A DNA stretch of 64,000 bases from an uncultured Draconibacterium sp. (GTDB lineage: Bacteria; Bacteroidota; Bacteroidia; Bacteroidales; Prolixibacteraceae). Each line of letters begins with the position of its first letter. The first letter of the stretch is position 1. Made by a program: the position numbers and the translations under genes. The stretch spans positions 2,583,001 through 2,647,000 of the forward strand of contig NZ_OY776414.1 in NCBI RefSeq assembly GCF_963675585.1. The letters run 5' to 3'. Below are positions 45,710 to 53,651 of the stretch, in pieces. The notes under the pieces were generated by a model. That model saw nothing but the letters and a program-made list of their open reading frames with translations, ran no database searches and was not told where the DNA came from.

Positions 45710-46507
45710 CTTTTTCTGAATTACTTCTTCCGAGACAAGAAAAACTACGGGTTTGCCCGAAACCGGGTTTATTCGGGTGATAACTACCGTATCATAAACC
45801 GCTTCAATGTCTTTGTAATTAATTACCTCATCCGGAGTTCCCATTTTTCGCATTCGCCCTTTTTGCATCATTATCAGCGAATCGCAATATTCTCCGGCCA
45901 GGTTTAAATCGTGTATAATCATTAAAACTGTTAATCCCAGTTCGCGACTTAACCTACGTATTAAATTAAGGATTTGTACCTGGTGCGTAATATCCAGGTG
46001 CGAAGTTGGTTCATCGAGCAAAAGCAGTTGAGGATTTTGAGTAAGTGCGCGTGCAATTCCGGCCAGCTGCTGTTCTCCACCGCTCAGTGCATTCATTAAC
46101 TTATTTCGCAAATGGGTAATTCCGGTTAATTCCAGATATTTTTCGGCAATGGCAATGTCTTCAGCAGTTTCAAAAAACTGAAATTGTTTGCGGTAAGGAA
46201 TACGTCCCATCAGCACATATTCTTCTACGGTCATGCTGCCAATTTCAATATTTTGGGTTACAACAGCAAGGTTACAGGCCTTTTCCTTCAAACTCATTTG
46301 CTGCAGGTTTTTACCATTGAGTTTTGAGGCTCCTGCCAAAGCCGGTAACTCGCCCGAAATCCCACGAAACAAAGTCGTTTTTCCGGAGCCATTCGGACCA
46401 ATTATTCCCACAAAATCACCCTTACCAATTTCAAAGCTCATTTCTTCCAACACAAACTTGCCGGGATAACCGCAGGAAAAATTATTTAGTTTGAAAAAAT
46501 CGTTCAT
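45707..46507 (-). CDS. btuD: Cobalamin-type ABC transporter ATP-binding protein
   Basis: 266 residues. Walker A GPNGSGKTTLF (about 38-48), Q-loop VTQNIE, ABC signature LSGGEQQLAGIARAL, Walker B LLLLDEPTSHLD, and H-loop MIIHDLN. It is of the FecE/BtuD family that energises vitamin B12 and iron-complex import. It starts 1 bp after the permease stop. Placement under a cobalamin riboswitch, with cobO inside the operon, favours corrinoid over iron-siderophore import. Confidence 0.9.
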   Translation of the reverse strand: MNDFFKLNNFSCGYPGKFVLEEMSFEIGKGDFVGIIGPNGSGKTTLFRGISGELPALAGASKLNGKNLQQMSLKEKACNLAVVTQNIEIGSMTVEEYVLMGRIPYRKQFQFFETAEDIAIAEKYLELTGITHLRNKLMNALSGGEQQLAGIARALTQNPQLLLLDEPTSHLDITHQVQILNLIRRLSRELGLTVLMIIHDLNLAGEYCDSLIMMQKGRMRKMGTPDEVINYKDIEAVYDTVVITRINPVSGKPVVFLVSEEVIQKK

Positions 46508-46508
46508 G

Positions 46509-47519
46509 TTAATTCAGTTTAAAATGGGATTTTGAACGACTTAAAACCACAATAAATACCAAACCTCCGGCAAAGCCTGTAATTACCCCAATGGGCAATT
46601 CGTTTGGCGAAATTATGGTTCGTGCAATGGTATCGCAGAGAATTAAAAAGATCGATCCTCCCAGAAACGATCCGGCTATTAAAATGCGGTAGTCGTTGCC
46701 TATAACCAATCGTACCAAATGCGGAATAACCAAACCAACAAAACCAATTACACCAGCCACCGCAACGGCAATTCCGGTAAGTAACGAAGCAACAAAAAAC
46801 AAAAGTTTGATGGTAATATTTGTGTTAATGCCCAGGTGTTTGGCTTTTACTTCGCCCAAACGTAAAGCATTTAATGGCTGTGCAAAAAAGTAGGTCAGCA
46901 ACAATCCTGCAATGGCTGAATATATTGCAATCCGGATAAGCAAATTATTGGACTCATCCAGCGAGCCCATCACCCAAAAAACGATACTTTGCAGGTTATC
47001 GGTTGTGGTAATCGACATTAAAAACATCATTGCCGAAGAGGCCACAAAACTAACCATTACACCAATCAGCAACATGCTGTTTATACTTAAACCACCCCGT
47101 TTTACGCTTAAAAAATAAACTACAAATAAGGTAAGCAAAGCCCCTGCAAAACCAAATAAAGGCAGGGACAAAAAACTTAAAGTATTCAGCCCAAAAACAA
47201 TGGCAATGGCCACTCCCAAAGCAGCTCCTCCCGAAATACCAAGTGTGTAGGGTTCAACCAGTGGATTTCGGTAAATCCCCTGCAAAATGGCTCCCGACAA
47301 ACTCAGGCTCCCTCCCACTGCAATGGCTAATACCAAACGCGGAATCCTTATTTTAGTCAGAACCATGTATTCGATGCCCGTCTTATTTGCCAGTATTTCG
47401 GGCAATTGCATGAGCGAAATTTTTACTTCGCCCGACGACAAAGAGATAACGACCGAAATCAATAAAAGCAGGATCAAACCTGCTAAAAACAACAACCACT
47501 TTATGTATTTCGTCTTCAT
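46509..47519 (-). CDS. btuC: Cobalamin-type ABC transporter permease
   Basis: 336 residues, FecCD/BtuC family with about ten hydrophobic segments spread over the length (e.g. WLLFLAGLILLLLISVVISL, LVLAIAVGGSLSLSGAILQGIYRNPLVEPYTLGISGGAALG). GVIGFVGLVIPHLVRLVIG and ELPIGVITGFAGGLVFI are family motifs contacting the ATPase and lining the channel. It acts in the inner membrane with the binding protein and ATPase of the same operon. Confidence 0.93.
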   Translation of the reverse strand: MKTKYIKWLLFLAGLILLLLISVVISLSSGEVKISLMQLPEILANKTGIEYMVLTKIRIPRLVLAIAVGGSLSLSGAILQGIYRNPLVEPYTLGISGGAALGVAIAIVFGLNTLSFLSLPLFGFAGALLTLFVVYFLSVKRGGLSINSMLLIGVMVSFVASSAMMFLMSITTTDNLQSIVFWVMGSLDESNNLLIRIAIYSAIAGLLLTYFFAQPLNALRLGEVKAKHLGINTNITIKLLFFVASLLTGIAVAVAGVIGFVGLVIPHLVRLVIGNDYRILIAGSFLGGSIFLILCDTIARTIISPNELPIGVITGFAGGLVFIVVLSRSKSHFKLN

Positions 47520-47605
47520 TAAAAATAGTTCATGTTAATCCGCTTTTAGGAATTGCTGCATCACTTTCAGCTTCCAGGTAAACTTTGTTACCTTCATTTT
47601 ACCCT

Positions 47606-48133
47606 TTAGAATTCAATTCCAACCCGCGCATTCACTCCCTTTTCGTAGGGATGTTTTTCTTTTGCTAAAACACTAATGTAATCAGCCCGGCTTTTAATGG
47701 CATCTGTAGCTCCCCTTCCCGTAAGAACCAGTTCGGTTTCCTGCGGTTTATTGTCCATAAATTCAAACAATTCCTCCTCCGAAATATAACCATATTTTAT
47801 GGCAATCAAAATCTCGTCGAGCACCAGCAGCTGCGTCTTATTTGTTGTAATAAACTTCTGTAATTCAGCTAATCCCTGCTGAGTACTTGTATGGTACTCT
47901 TCTTTACTAATTTGCGGATTTGCCATTGGCATGCCTTCGGAAAAGGTAAAAACGGTTGCACCAAGTTCGCGTAACACGCTTATTTCGTTGTAGCCATACG
48001 AGTCGGGCTTTTTAAAAAAAGAGGCGTAGGCAACTTTAAAACCATGTCCCAGCGCACGAACCGACAGACCAATTGAAGCAGTTGTTTTGCCTTTACCATC
48101 GCCGGTATAAATATGAACCAATCCTTTTTTCAT
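47606..48133 (-). CDS. cobO: Cob(I)yrinic acid a,c-diamide adenosyltransferase
   Basis: 175 residues, typical CobA/CobO/BtuR length. P-loop GDGKGKTTAS (about 11-20), VLDEI (Walker B-like) and LTGRGA. It transfers the 5'-deoxyadenosyl group from ATP to reduced cobalt of corrinoids, making the coenzyme form from imported B12 or precursors. It is embedded between the binding-protein gene (2 bp after it) and the permease (86 bp before it). That links import directly to adenosylation. Confidence 0.93.
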   Translation of the reverse strand: MKKGLVHIYTGDGKGKTTASIGLSVRALGHGFKVAYASFFKKPDSYGYNEISVLRELGATVFTFSEGMPMANPQISKEEYHTSTQQGLAELQKFITTNKTQLLVLDEILIAIKYGYISEEELFEFMDNKPQETELVLTGRGATDAIKSRADYISVLAKEKHPYEKGVNARVGIEF

Positions 48134-48135
48134 AT

Positions 48136-48951
48136 TTATTCACTTACAAATTGATACACATCTTTTAAAGCACTTACAAAATTTGCCGGCGTGGGACTGC
48201 ACGATGTTTCTGAGGAAATTAAAAAAACCTTGTTGGTTTTCACGGCCGTCATACCCGTGTAAGCGGACCACACTTTTAATTCCTCTTTTCCAAAACCTCC
48301 CATTTCAGCAATAATGATTACATCCGGATCTTTTGCCAAAACACCTTCGCGGGTAATTGTTCCTTTTGTCATTCCGGCGGCAATGTTCTCGCCATTACAA
48401 ATGCTTATAAAATCATTCATAAATGTATGTTCAAGAACGGTAAACACAGGATTTGCACCTATTTGAAAAAAGATTTTTAAATGACTTAGGTTCTTTGATT
48501 TTTGACGGATTTTGTCGACTTCGGATTTTGTGGATGCAATCAGTTTTTCTGCGGTTTCAGTATTACCGATCATTTTACCCAACTCGAGGGTTTGCGCACA
48601 AATTTCATCAAAACTTTTGGGCGAATGAATTATTTCAACGCGTATTCCCAGTTTCCGAATGGTGGCAATGTCCTGCGGTTTAGTCAGTTCCATGGCCAGC
48701 ACCAGATCGGGTTGAAGCGCCAAAACACTTTCCACATTTACTTCAACAGTGGATCCAACCTGAGGAATACCGTCGTTAACTGCCTGCAAACAATAAGTGG
48801 TGCATCCCACCAGTTTATCCTTAGCACCAATCAGGTACAAATTTTCGGTAATGGATGGTGCAAGCGAAATAATTCGATTGATTTGTTGCGCATTTCCCAG
48901 CACACAAATCAACATAAAAGCTACAAACAATCTAATTTTTATCAAATTCAT
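48136..48951 (-). CDS. btuF: Cobalamin-type ABC transporter substrate-binding protein
   Basis: 271 residues with a signal peptide (cut near GNA-Q). Helical-backbone binding protein (class III): RIISLAPSITENLYLIGAKDKLVGCTTYCLQ, GSTVEVNVESVLALQPDLVLAM, and a long linker helix around EKLIASTKSEVDKIRQK, then VFTVLEHTFMNDFISICNGENIA and EGVLAKDPDVIIIAE. It delivers corrinoid to BtuCD in the periplasm. It is first in the operon, 87 bp downstream of the riboswitch. Confidence 0.88.
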   Translation of the reverse strand: MNLIKIRLFVAFMLICVLGNAQQINRIISLAPSITENLYLIGAKDKLVGCTTYCLQAVNDGIPQVGSTVEVNVESVLALQPDLVLAMELTKPQDIATIRKLGIRVEIIHSPKSFDEICAQTLELGKMIGNTETAEKLIASTKSEVDKIRQKSKNLSHLKIFFQIGANPVFTVLEHTFMNDFISICNGENIAAGMTKGTITREGVLAKDPDVIIIAEMGGFGKEELKVWSAYTGMTAVKTNKVFLISSETSCSPTPANFVSALKDVYQFVSE

Positions 48952-49037
48952 TTTAATTGTTTTTGCTCGGAAAAAATACAGAAATCAGTTGATTAATTTC
49001 CGAAACTTTATTCCCGAAGTTCCTTCATTTAAACTTT

Positions 49038-49205
49038 CATTGGCAGGTCTTCTGACTTATCCTCCAATTGCTGCCTTCCCGTCAAATAAGTAACAGTGGC
49101 GTAAGTAGCAATCAATACATGGATTTACAGCTGCGGGCACAGTCCCGGACTCTAACCGGATTCCCTTAAAGCGAAATTATTCGCAACCAACTGAGCGCAA
49201 AGTTA
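49038..49205 (-). promoter_or_regulatory. Cobalamin (adenosylcobalamin-type) riboswitch
   Basis: On the minus strand the aptamer landmarks appear in order: GGGAATCCGG…AGTCCGGGACTGTGCCCGC, TGTAA, the B12 box core GCCACTG, GACGGGAAGGC, GGAGGATAAGTCAGAAGACCTGCC. AGTCAGAAGACCTGCC is the near-universal 3' end of the element. It precedes btuF and should lower expression of the btuF-cobO-btuC-btuD operon when B12 is plentiful. Confidence 0.95.
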
Positions 49206-49493
49206 GAAAAGTTTTCAGTTTTCGGTAGCAGGGTTTAGATAAAAGAAGAAAAGAAAGTTTTCGGTATTCAGTCGCAGTGGTCAGAAAAATTTATTTGTCA
49301 TCTCGAACAAAGAGATAGATCTGTTGCAATAAAAGGAATAGTAAATGGGTAAATGGGTAAATGAGGGATTGGATGATTGAGGAATGAGTATAAAGTCAGG
49401 GTTTATTGCGTCATTAGCTATTCTATGAGCCTGAACACTGATCACTGAGACTGAATACTGATCACTGAGACTGAACACTAATCACTGATCACT
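49198..49493. repeat. Degenerate heptad arrays, inverted, running into the truA stop
   Basis: The left half (about 49198-49283) has units such as AGTTAGAAA, AGTTTTC, GTATTC, AGTCGC, AGTGGTC. The reverse complement of the right half (49428-49493) has AGTGATC-AGTGATT-AGTGTTC-AGTCTC-AGTGATC-AGTATTC-AGTCTC-AGTGATC-AGTGTTC. A separate 8-mer run (GTAAATGG three times, 49341-49363) lies between. The 530-bp region between btuF and truA thus holds the riboswitch and this element only. Short ORFs here are repeat-encoded. Confidence 0.65.
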
Positions 49494-50234
49494 CTCTTCC
49501 GGGTATCCAATATCAACTAAAAACAAACCCTGAGCAGGAGCCGAAGCACCAGCCAATCCACGGTCTTTGTTTTCAATTATCTGGCAAAATTCGTTAATGG
49601 AAAGTTTTCCTTTACCCACTTCAAGCAAAGTTCCAACAATGGCACGTACCATATTTCGTAAAAACCGATCGGCTTTTATTACAAACACCAGCTGATTTTC
49701 TTCATCACGCCATTCGGCCTGCATTATTTTGCAGTTGTTGGTTTTTACATCGGTGTGCAAACGACTGAAACTTGTAAAATCCTCGTAGTTAAAAAGCAGT
49801 TGCGCCGCCTCATTCATTTTATCGATGTCGAGTGGTTTTAAATAGGTATAACTTATTTTGGTGGTAAATGGATTTTTCTGTCTCGAAATAAAATAATGAT
49901 ACGTTCGTGAAGTGGCACTAAACCGCGCATGAAGCTCCTGATTTACCGGCCACACCTTTTGAACTGCAATATCGGATGGTAAAAAGCTGTTTAATTTATA
50001 AACCAGATCAAGGTTTTCAGGAACTTTGTTTTCGGCGTCGAAATGCAGGATAAAATACGACGCATGTACTCCGGTATCTGTTCGCCCGGCACCAACCACC
50101 GCAATCTTCTCGCGCAAAATTTTCGATAAGGCATCTTCCATCACCTCCTGCACAGAAATAGCATTGGGCTGAATTTGCCAACCGTGGTAATTTGTTCCTT
50201 TATAGCTGAGTTGTAAAAAGTAGCGTCGTATCAT
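49482..50234 (-). CDS. truA: tRNA pseudouridine(38-40) synthase
   Basis: 250 residues. N-terminal [28 protein letters not shown], catalytic Asp in [11 protein letters not shown] (about residue 54), the RTYHYFI segment and the C-terminal [19 protein letters not shown]. It converts uridines 38-40 of the tRNA anticodon arm. The last residues (SDQ and stop) are encoded inside the heptad repeat array, suggesting the array has grown into the gene end. Start: ATG at 50232-50234. Confidence 0.96.
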   Translation of the reverse strand: MIRRYFLQLSYKGTNYHGWQIQPNAISVQEVMEDALSKILREKIAVVGAGRTDTGVHASYFILHFDAENKVPENLDLVYKLNSFLPSDIAVQKVWPVNQELHARFSATSRTYHYFISRQKNPFTTKISYTYLKPLDIDKMNEAAQLLFNYEDFTSFSRLHTDVKTNNCKIMQAEWRDEENQLVFVIKADRFLRNMVRAIVGTLLEVGKGKLSINEFCQIIENKDRGLAGASAPAQGLFLVDIGYPEESDQ

Positions 50235-50434
50235 ATAAATTACTATGAAGCGAACAAAATTAAGGAAAAAGTTGAAAGGAGCGGAAACAAAGGCAATGTT
50301 AAATAATTGAGTTAAATTGCTGCGAATTGCGAAATACTAAAATTTGAATAATTGATTTATACTGCCAATTTTTCCGGCAAAGCGCTACATTCTAAATTTT
50401 TCCTTAAAAATTTTTAACAAAATTAAAGGCTTTT

Positions 50435-50442
50435 TATATTTG
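50435..50442 (+). promoter_or_regulatory. Candidate promoter (-7 TATATTTG) of the moxR-bat operon
   Basis: Exact TAnnTTTG match in the 423-bp truA-moxR gap, with a T-rich -33 region about 20 bp upstream. It would give a leader of about 200 nt that includes a repeat array (50506-50588). Confidence 0.5.
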
Positions 50443-50505
50443 CAATCGCTTATTTTCGTGCTGTCAAAAAAAAAGGATTGATGAATAGATAGGGTATTGA
50501 GATTT

Positions 50506-50588
50506 CAATTTGGAAAATGAAAGACCAATAAGATATCGGGGCATTCGGATACTGACAAAACTTCTGACTTCGGTCTTCCGTCTTCCAA
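50506..50588. repeat. Inverted degenerate heptad array in the moxR leader
   Basis: The right arm (50559-50588) is CTTCTGA-CTTCGGT-CTTCCGT-CTTCC. Its reverse complement (TTTGGAAGACGGAAGACC) resembles the left arm (50506-50530, TTTGGAAAATGAAAGACC). Confidence 0.5.
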
Positions 50589-50657
50589 AAAATTAATTTG
50601 CGAGAACAGAAAGAACCCGAAAGGGCTAAAAATAGTAAAAAGACAAAATATAAGTAT

Positions 50658-51653
50658 ATGAACCAAGCAGTTGATATTAAAGAATTAAACGAAAGGATAC
50701 AGAAAGAAAGTTCGTTTGTTGACATGATAAACATGGAAATGAACAAGGTGATTGTTGGTCAGAAACATTTGGTTGAGAGCCTTTTAATTGGATTACTTTC
50801 AAATGGTCACATTCTTTTGGAAGGTGTTCCGGGGTTGGCAAAAACGCTTGCCATTAATTCGCTTTCGAAAACCATTAGTGCCAAGTTTGCACGTATTCAG
50901 TTTACACCCGATTTACTTCCTGCCGACCTTTTGGGAACGATGATTTACAGTCAAAAAAAGGAAGAATTCAGCATTAAAAAGGGGCCTATTTTTGCCAACT
51001 TTGTATTAGCCGACGAGATTAACCGTGCGCCTGCAAAAGTGCAGTCGGCTTTGCTGGAAGCCATGCAGGAACGCCAGATTACAATTGGCGACAACACCTT
51101 TAAACTGGACGAGCCTTTCCTGGTAATGGCCACTCAAAACCCGATAGAACAAGAAGGTACCTACCCGCTTCCCGAAGCACAGGTCGACCGTTTTATGTTG
51201 AAAGTGGTGATCAACTATCCGAAAAAAGAGGAAGAACGTTTGATCATAAGCCAAAACCTGTTGAGTGAATTCCCTGAAACGTCAACCATTCTTGCGCCGG
51301 AAGATATTATTCGTGCCCGCAACGTGGTAAAAGATGTTTACATGGACGAAAAAATTCAGAAATACATTGTTGACATTGTTTTTGCAACACGCGAACCCAA
51401 CGAATACAAGCTTGAAAAATACAGCGATATGATTGCTTACGGAGCATCGCCAAGGGCTGGAATTAGTTTGGCTAAAGCAGCAAAAGCATATGCTTTTATT
51501 AAACGTCGCGGATATGTAATTCCGGAAGATGTGCGTGCTGTTTGTCCTGATGTACTTCGTCATCGTATTGGATTGAGTTACGAAGCAGAAGCAAATAACA
51601 TTACATCGGAAGAAATTATTACTGACATTTTGAATGCGGTAGAGGTACCATAA
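50658..51653 (+). CDS. moxR: MoxR family AAA+ ATPase
   Basis: 331 residues from the ATG at 50658. A 60-bp in-frame upstream extension is rejected as repetitive, Lys-rich leader sequence. Walker A GVPGLAKTLA (about 56-65), Walker B FVLADEINRAPAKVQSALLEAMQE, sensor 1 ATQNPIEQEGTYPLPEAQVDRF, and a sensor 2-type lid with GASPRAGISLAKAAKAYAFI. MoxR ATPases act as chaperones for complexes of von Willebrand A (VWA) proteins. Here it heads the bat operon, whose DUF58 and VWA products are the likely partners. Confidence 0.95.
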   Translation: MNQAVDIKELNERIQKESSFVDMINMEMNKVIVGQKHLVESLLIGLLSNGHILLEGVPGLAKTLAINSLSKTISAKFARIQFTPDLLPADLLGTMIYSQKKEEFSIKKGPIFANFVLADEINRAPAKVQSALLEAMQERQITIGDNTFKLDEPFLVMATQNPIEQEGTYPLPEAQVDRFMLKVVINYPKKEEERLIISQNLLSEFPETSTILAPEDIIRARNVVKDVYMDEKIQKYIVDIVFATREPNEYKLEKYSDMIAYGASPRAGISLAKAAKAYAFIKRRGYVIPEDVRAVCPDVLRHRIGLSYEAEANNITSEEIITDILNAVEVP

Positions 51654-51655
51654 AC

Positions 51656-51729
51656 GGTTACAGGTTACAGGTCGCATGTTACGTTTTATGCAAGGCGTAA
51701 CCTGCAGCATGAAACATGCAACATGAAAC
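51656..51729. repeat. Inverted degenerate heptad array between moxR and the DUF58 gene
   Basis: The left arm (51656-51683) is GTTACAG-GTTACAG-GTCGCAT-GTTACG. The reverse complement of the right arm (51696-51729) is GTTTCAT-GTTGCAT-GTTTCAT-GCTGCAG-GTTACG. The arms are complementary, with a 12-nt loop. The element starts 2 bp after the moxR stop and fills almost the whole 83-bp gap. Confidence 0.65.
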
Positions 51730-51736
51730 TTATTTC

Positions 51737-52615
51737 ATGGAAACAACTGATTTATTAAAAAAAGTACGGAAAATAGAAATTAAAACACGTGGACTCTCGC
51801 GCAATATTTTTGCCGGCGAATACCACAGTGCTTTTAAAGGACGGGGTATGGCTTTTTCGGAAGTGCGTGAATACCAGTTCGGAGACGACATTCGCAGCAT
51901 CGACTGGAATGTTACGGCTCGTTACAGCACTCCGTACATTAAGGTTTTTGAAGAAGAGCGCGAACTTACCGTAATGCTGATTATTGACGTGAGTGCCTCC
52001 CGTGATTTTGGTTCATTCGAAATGCTTAAAAAGAACATTATCACCGAACTTTCAGCGGTACTTTCTTTTTCAGCCATTCAAAACAACGATAAAATTGGGG
52101 TGATTTTCTTTTCCGATAAAATTGAAAAGTTTATTCCTCCCAAGAAAGGGAAAAGTCATATTTTACGCATTATCCGCGAGTTAATCGACTTTGAACCCGA
52201 AAGCAAGGGAACCGATATTACAGAAGCAATCCGCTACCTTACCAATGCCATAAAAAAACGTTGTACGGCTTTTGTTATCTCCGACTTTATGGACGATAAC
52301 CAGGAATTGGAAATGGCACTTTCCATCGCCAATAACAAACACGACATTGTTGCGCTTAAAATATTCGACGAACGCGAAGCCGAACTGCCTTCAATTGGAA
52401 TGATTAAGGTAAAAGATGCCGAAAAGGGCAATTATGTTTGGGTAGACAGCAGTTCGCGAAAAACACGTAAAATTTATGCCGACTGGTGGATAAAACACAA
52501 CGGGCGTTTGGATGCGATGTTTAAAAAATGTGGTGTTGATTATGCGGCTATCAATACAAACGAGGACTACGTAAAATCGTTAATGACATTGTTTAAAAAG
52601 CGTGCATTAAAATAA
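51737..52615 (+). CDS. DUF58 domain protein of the bat operon
   Basis: 292 residues from the ATG at 51737. The earlier in-frame ATG (51716) lies inside the repeat array and is rejected. DUF58 motif: GEYHSAFKGRGMAFSEVREYQFGDDIRSIDWNVTARYSTPYIKVFEEERELTVMLIIDVSASRDFG, with a VWA-like metal site (DVSAS). No membrane segment, so a soluble partner of MoxR and the BatA/BatB VWA proteins. Seven bp separate its stop from the next gene. Confidence 0.92.
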   Translation: METTDLLKKVRKIEIKTRGLSRNIFAGEYHSAFKGRGMAFSEVREYQFGDDIRSIDWNVTARYSTPYIKVFEEERELTVMLIIDVSASRDFGSFEMLKKNIITELSAVLSFSAIQNNDKIGVIFFSDKIEKFIPPKKGKSHILRIIRELIDFEPESKGTDITEAIRYLTNAIKKRCTAFVISDFMDDNQELEMALSIANNKHDIVALKIFDEREAELPSIGMIKVKDAEKGNYVWVDSSSRKTRKIYADWWIKHNGRLDAMFKKCGVDYAAINTNEDYVKSLMTLFKKRALK

Positions 52616-52622
52616 AAAACGA

Positions 52623-53645
52623 ATGAAGCTGAATATTAAAATAGTATTTCTTTTAGCAACAATTTTATTTGCCGGAAATGTGCAGGCACAGCGCGTTAAG
52701 GCAACTGCCAGCCTCGATTCGACAAACATACTGCTGGGCGACCAGGTAAAATTGTTTCTCGAAATCGATCATCCAAAAAATATGGATGTGCAGTTTCCTG
52801 ATGTTCCCGACACCATTTCCAGTTTAATTGAGGTAATCAGCCGCTCAGGTATCGACACTTTTGAGTTGGACGACGAAACCTTGATGAAACAAATACAGGC
52901 TTACACCATAACTTGTTTCGACAGTGGAAGCTACCGCATTCCACCCTACTGGTTCAGGTACAACATGGATGGCACAATCGATTCAATTCCGAGCAACGGA
53001 GTTACGCTGAATGTGTTTACCATGCAAATTGACACCACCAAAGGTCCTACTGATATTAAAATGCCGTATGGTGCGCCACTTACCTTAAAAGAAGTTACAC
53101 CTTATATTTTGGGTGTTATTCTTATTGGTGCAATCATTTTTTTCCTTCTGTATTCCATTAAAAGAAAGAAAAAGAACCAACCAATTTTTGCCCGTCCGCC
53201 AAAACCGAAAGAGCCGCCTCATATTGTTGCCATTCGCGAGCTGGACAGAATTAAAGCGGAAAAAGTGTGGCAGAAAGGCAAGGTGAAACAATATTACAGC
53301 GAAGTTACCGATACGCTTCGAACCTATATCGAAGACCGCTTTCAGATTCAGGCTATGGAACAAACTTCCGACGAAACCATTGAAAGTTTCAGAAATCAGA
53401 AAGGCCTTTTAAACGACAAATCGTTTGCCAACTTAAGCCAGATTTTAAAACTGGCCGACCTGGTAAAATTTGCCAAATACCAGCCGCTGCCTGACGACGA
53501 TAACATGGCGCTTGTAAATGCTTACTTTTTTATAAACGACACGAAAAAAGAAGAGCAAAAAAAGCAGGATGAAAAGGCGAAAGGAAATGACAGCGGTCAG
53601 GATGGAGAGAAAGATGACACGATTGAAGAAGTTACAATTAAATAG
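52623..53645 (+). CDS. Bat-operon protein with one membrane segment, unnamed
   Basis: 340 residues. A signal peptide (cut near VQA-Q) is followed by a periplasmic beta-rich domain like the N-terminal part of BatD (ATASLDSTNILLGDQVKLFLEIDHPKN…PDTI). There is one transmembrane helix at about 158-180 (ITPYILGVILIGAIIFFLLYSI region), then a basic cytoplasmic tail with a helical domain (REL-DRIKAEKVWQKGKVKQYYSEVTDTLRTYIEDRFQIQAMEQTSDETI). The C-terminus is Lys/Asp/Glu rich. It sits between DUF58 and batA and is absent from the simplest descriptions of bat operons. A membrane-bound subunit of the same complex is likely (inference). Confidence 0.85.
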   Translation: MKLNIKIVFLLATILFAGNVQAQRVKATASLDSTNILLGDQVKLFLEIDHPKNMDVQFPDVPDTISSLIEVISRSGIDTFELDDETLMKQIQAYTITCFDSGSYRIPPYWFRYNMDGTIDSIPSNGVTLNVFTMQIDTTKGPTDIKMPYGAPLTLKEVTPYILGVILIGAIIFFLLYSIKRKKKNQPIFARPPKPKEPPHIVAIRELDRIKAEKVWQKGKVKQYYSEVTDTLRTYIEDRFQIQAMEQTSDETIESFRNQKGLLNDKSFANLSQILKLADLVKFAKYQPLPDDDNMALVNAYFFINDTKKEEQKKQDEKAKGNDSGQDGEKDDTIEEVTIK

Positions 53646-53651
53646 GATAGG

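Noticed and set aside
49281-49478. 65-residue minus-strand ORF between btuF and truA
   Set aside because: Translated from the heptad array and neighbouring repeats; no coding signature.
49428-49493. CRISPR-like array
   Set aside because: Units are 6-7 bp without separate repeat and spacer, and no cas gene is nearby.
51282-51710. 142-residue minus-strand ORF across the end of moxR and the repeat array
   Set aside because: Shadow of the moxR frame plus repeat; Cys/Asn/Phe-rich with no start signal.
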